The notes below the pieces were generated by a model. It saw only the letters and a list, made by a program, of their open reading frames with translations, made no database searches and had not been told where the DNA came from. DNA of 64,000 nucleotides, from assembly GCF_020618775.1 (NCBI RefSeq), contig NZ_JAESVB010000003.1, positions 186,001-250,000 on the forward strand, written 5' to 3'. The position numbers and the translations under genes are program-made. Of this stretch, positions 62,766 through 64,000 are shown one piece after another. This DNA comes from Acidisoma silvae. GTDB lineage: Bacteria; Pseudomonadota; Alphaproteobacteria; Acetobacterales; Acetobacteraceae. Numbering within the stretch: the stretch's first letter is position 1; the number at the start of each line of letters is the position of its first letter.

Positions 62766-64000
62766 GTGCCCAATTTGCTGCGTCGGGATTTGGTTCAGGG
62801 TGGCCTCGGTCTGTCCGGTATCGCATTCCTGTCTTCTCTCGGCTTGCGGCCGAGCCAGGCAGCGTCCGCGCCCCGCACCGCGCCGGAAGCAGGGCCTTTC
62901 GACGGGTCCACGGTGCAACATCTGGCGCAGAAGATGGCGACCGAACCCTATCAGGCGCCGAATACCACGCTGCCCAGCGCCATCGCCCATATGACCTGGG
63001 ATGATTTCCGTGGCGTCAATTATCGCCCGGACCAGGCGCTGTGGCATGACCAGAAACTGGGCTTTCAGGCGCAGTTCTTTCCGCGCGGATTTTTGTATCC
63101 GGCCAAGGTCGACATGTTCGAAGTGGCGGACGGCAAGGCAGCCCCCGTTCCTTACACACCCGACCTGTTCAACTATGACAATCCCAAGCTGAAAGTGCCG
63201 GATAATCTTGGCTATTCCGGGCTGCGCATCCTGAGCCCGATCAACAAGCCCGATGTCTTCGAGGAATTCTGCGTCTTCCTCGGCGCCAGCTATTTTCGCG
63301 CCGTCGCCAAAGGGCAGGTGTACGGCCTGTCCGCGCGCGGGCTTGCCATCGGCACCGGTGACCCGAAGGGCGAGGAATTCGCCCGCTTCAGCGCCTTCTG
63401 GCTGGTGCGGCCACCGGCCGGCCAGAACTCCCTTGTCGTCTATGCGCTGCTCGACAGCCAGAGCGTCACGGGCGCCTTCAAATTCACCATCACGCCAGGC
63501 AATGAGACCGTCTTCGACGTCGAAAGCAGCCTGTTTCCGCGCGTCGACATTACCGAACCCGGCATCGCGACGCTGACCGGCATGTTCTATTTCGATGCCA
63601 ATAACCGCAACAAGGTGAATGACTGGCGGCCGGCTGCCCATGACTCGGAGGGGCTGTCGATGTGGACGGGGTCCGGCGCGCAGCTCTGGCGGCCGCTGAA
63701 TGACCCGGCGGCGCTGCAATTCAGCGCCTTCCAGGATTCCAGCCCACACGGCTTCGGCCTCATGCAGCGCAAGCGCGCCTTTTTCGATTACCAGGACGTC
63801 GCGCTGCAATACGAGAAGCGGCCCAGCCTCTGGATCGAACCGATCGGCGACTGGGGCCAGGGCGCGGTCGATCTGGTCGAAATCCCAAGCCCGAACGAGG
63901 TCAACGACAATATCGTCAGTTTCTGGCGGCCGAAGGACAAGCTGGCCGCCAAGGGCCAGTATAATTTCACGTATCGCATGCATTGGGGCTGGGATAATCC
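62766..64000 (+). CDS. glucan biosynthesis protein OpgG/OpgD, 3' end outside window
   Basis: 411 codons inside the window from a GTG at 62766 with AAAGGA six bases upstream. The N-terminus (LLRRDLVQGGLGLSGIAFL) has a twin-arginine and hydrophobic stretch, suggesting Tat export as in OpgD. The body matches the MdoG family: YRPDQALWHDQKLGFQAQFF, YDNPKLKVPDNLGYSGLRIL, GASYFRAVAKGQVYGLSARG, QRKRAFFDYQDVALQYEKRP and WIEPIGDWGQGAVDLVEIP. It acts in the periplasm in synthesis of osmoregulated periplasmic glucans. Continues beyond the window. Confidence 0.93.
   Translation, partial: MPNLLRRDLVQGGLGLSGIAFLSSLGLRPSQAASAPRTAPEAGPFDGSTVQHLAQKMATEPYQAPNTTLPSAIAHMTWDDFRGVNYRPDQALWHDQKLGFQAQFFPRGFLYPAKVDMFEVADGKAAPVPYTPDLFNYDNPKLKVPDNLGYSGLRILSPINKPDVFEEFCVFLGASYFRAVAKGQVYGLSARGLAIGTGDPKGEEFARFSAFWLVRPPAGQNSLVVYALLDSQSVTGAFKFTITPGNETVFDVESSLFPRVDITEPGIATLTGMFYFDANNRNKVNDWRPAAHDSEGLSMWTGSGAQLWRPLNDPAALQFSAFQDSSPHGFGLMQRKRAFFDYQDVALQYEKRPSLWIEPIGDWGQGAVDLVEIPSPNEVNDNIVSFWRPKDKLAAKGQYNFTYRMHWGWDN

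Overview
The window is about 63-65% GC by eye, densely packed with genes on both strands, and reads as chromosome of a free-living alphaproteobacterium. Pointers are the lptC-lptA-lptB-rpoN-hpf block, an rph-rdgB-(hemW) neighbourhood, grpE/dnaK/dnaJ plus hrcA, intracellular PHB depolymerase, an alphaproteobacterial-type heat-shock promoter before dnaK, and a CGTCATGCCCGG-type intergenic palindrome. Rhodospirillales/Acetobacteraceae-like is my best guess from overall flavour, but no rRNA or marker tree is available. No rRNA, tRNA, CRISPR array, insertion sequence or phage was seen.

Layout. 1-9 kb: end of an ABC-F ATPase gene, a Phd/PIN toxin-antitoxin pair, then small-molecule catabolism (M20 amidase, LysR, SDR, tautomerase, FAD oxidase, aldehyde dehydrogenase) and a VapBC pair. 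9-16.6 kb: housekeeping (dnaJ, dnaK, grpE, PhoR-like kinase, LpoA-like lipoprotein, rsmI). 16.6-25 kb: a palindromic repeat, a glycine-rich RTX-like protein, a response regulator, Crp and LysR regulators, a multidomain GH5 cellulase, phaZ and a glutathione transferase. 25-35 kb: hrcA, EamA exporter, TetR, Ca2+/H+ antiporter, HicAB, hemW, AI-2E-type permease, rdgB, rph, a GntR regulator and a small secreted repeat peptide. 35-41 kb: cysH, hpf, rpoN, lptB, lptA, lptC.

41-57.3 kb is an accessory catabolic region. After two MFS transporters, a minus-strand operon runs SDR, two paralogous sugar-binding proteins, two ABC permeases, CutC, ROK kinase. Divergent from it is a plus-strand operon: N-acyl-D-amino-acid deacylase, RidA, D-threonine-aldolase-like PLP enzyme, and three genes that together make a split cobalt-type nitrile hydratase in the gene order of thiocyanate hydrolase. 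A LacI regulator with another SDR closes the region. The likely logic is uptake of a substituted sugar or amino-acid conjugate, its deacylation, PLP chemistry with imine clean-up, and hydration of a nitrile or related C-N bond; this is inference.

57.4-64 kb: secreted alpha/beta hydrolase, aldo/keto reductase, hydratase of the fumarylacetoacetase-like fold, a secreted unknown protein, a 23-codon ORF behind a perfect anti-16S Shine-Dalgarno sequence, a sulfotransferase, a CueR-like regulator and the start of an opgG/opgD glucan gene.

The items most worth a second look are the split nitrile hydratase in its D-amino-acid operon, the 23-codon ORF at 61060, the cellulase whose GH5 domain is inserted inside a Calx-beta domain, and the 81-residue secreted repeat peptide at 34780.
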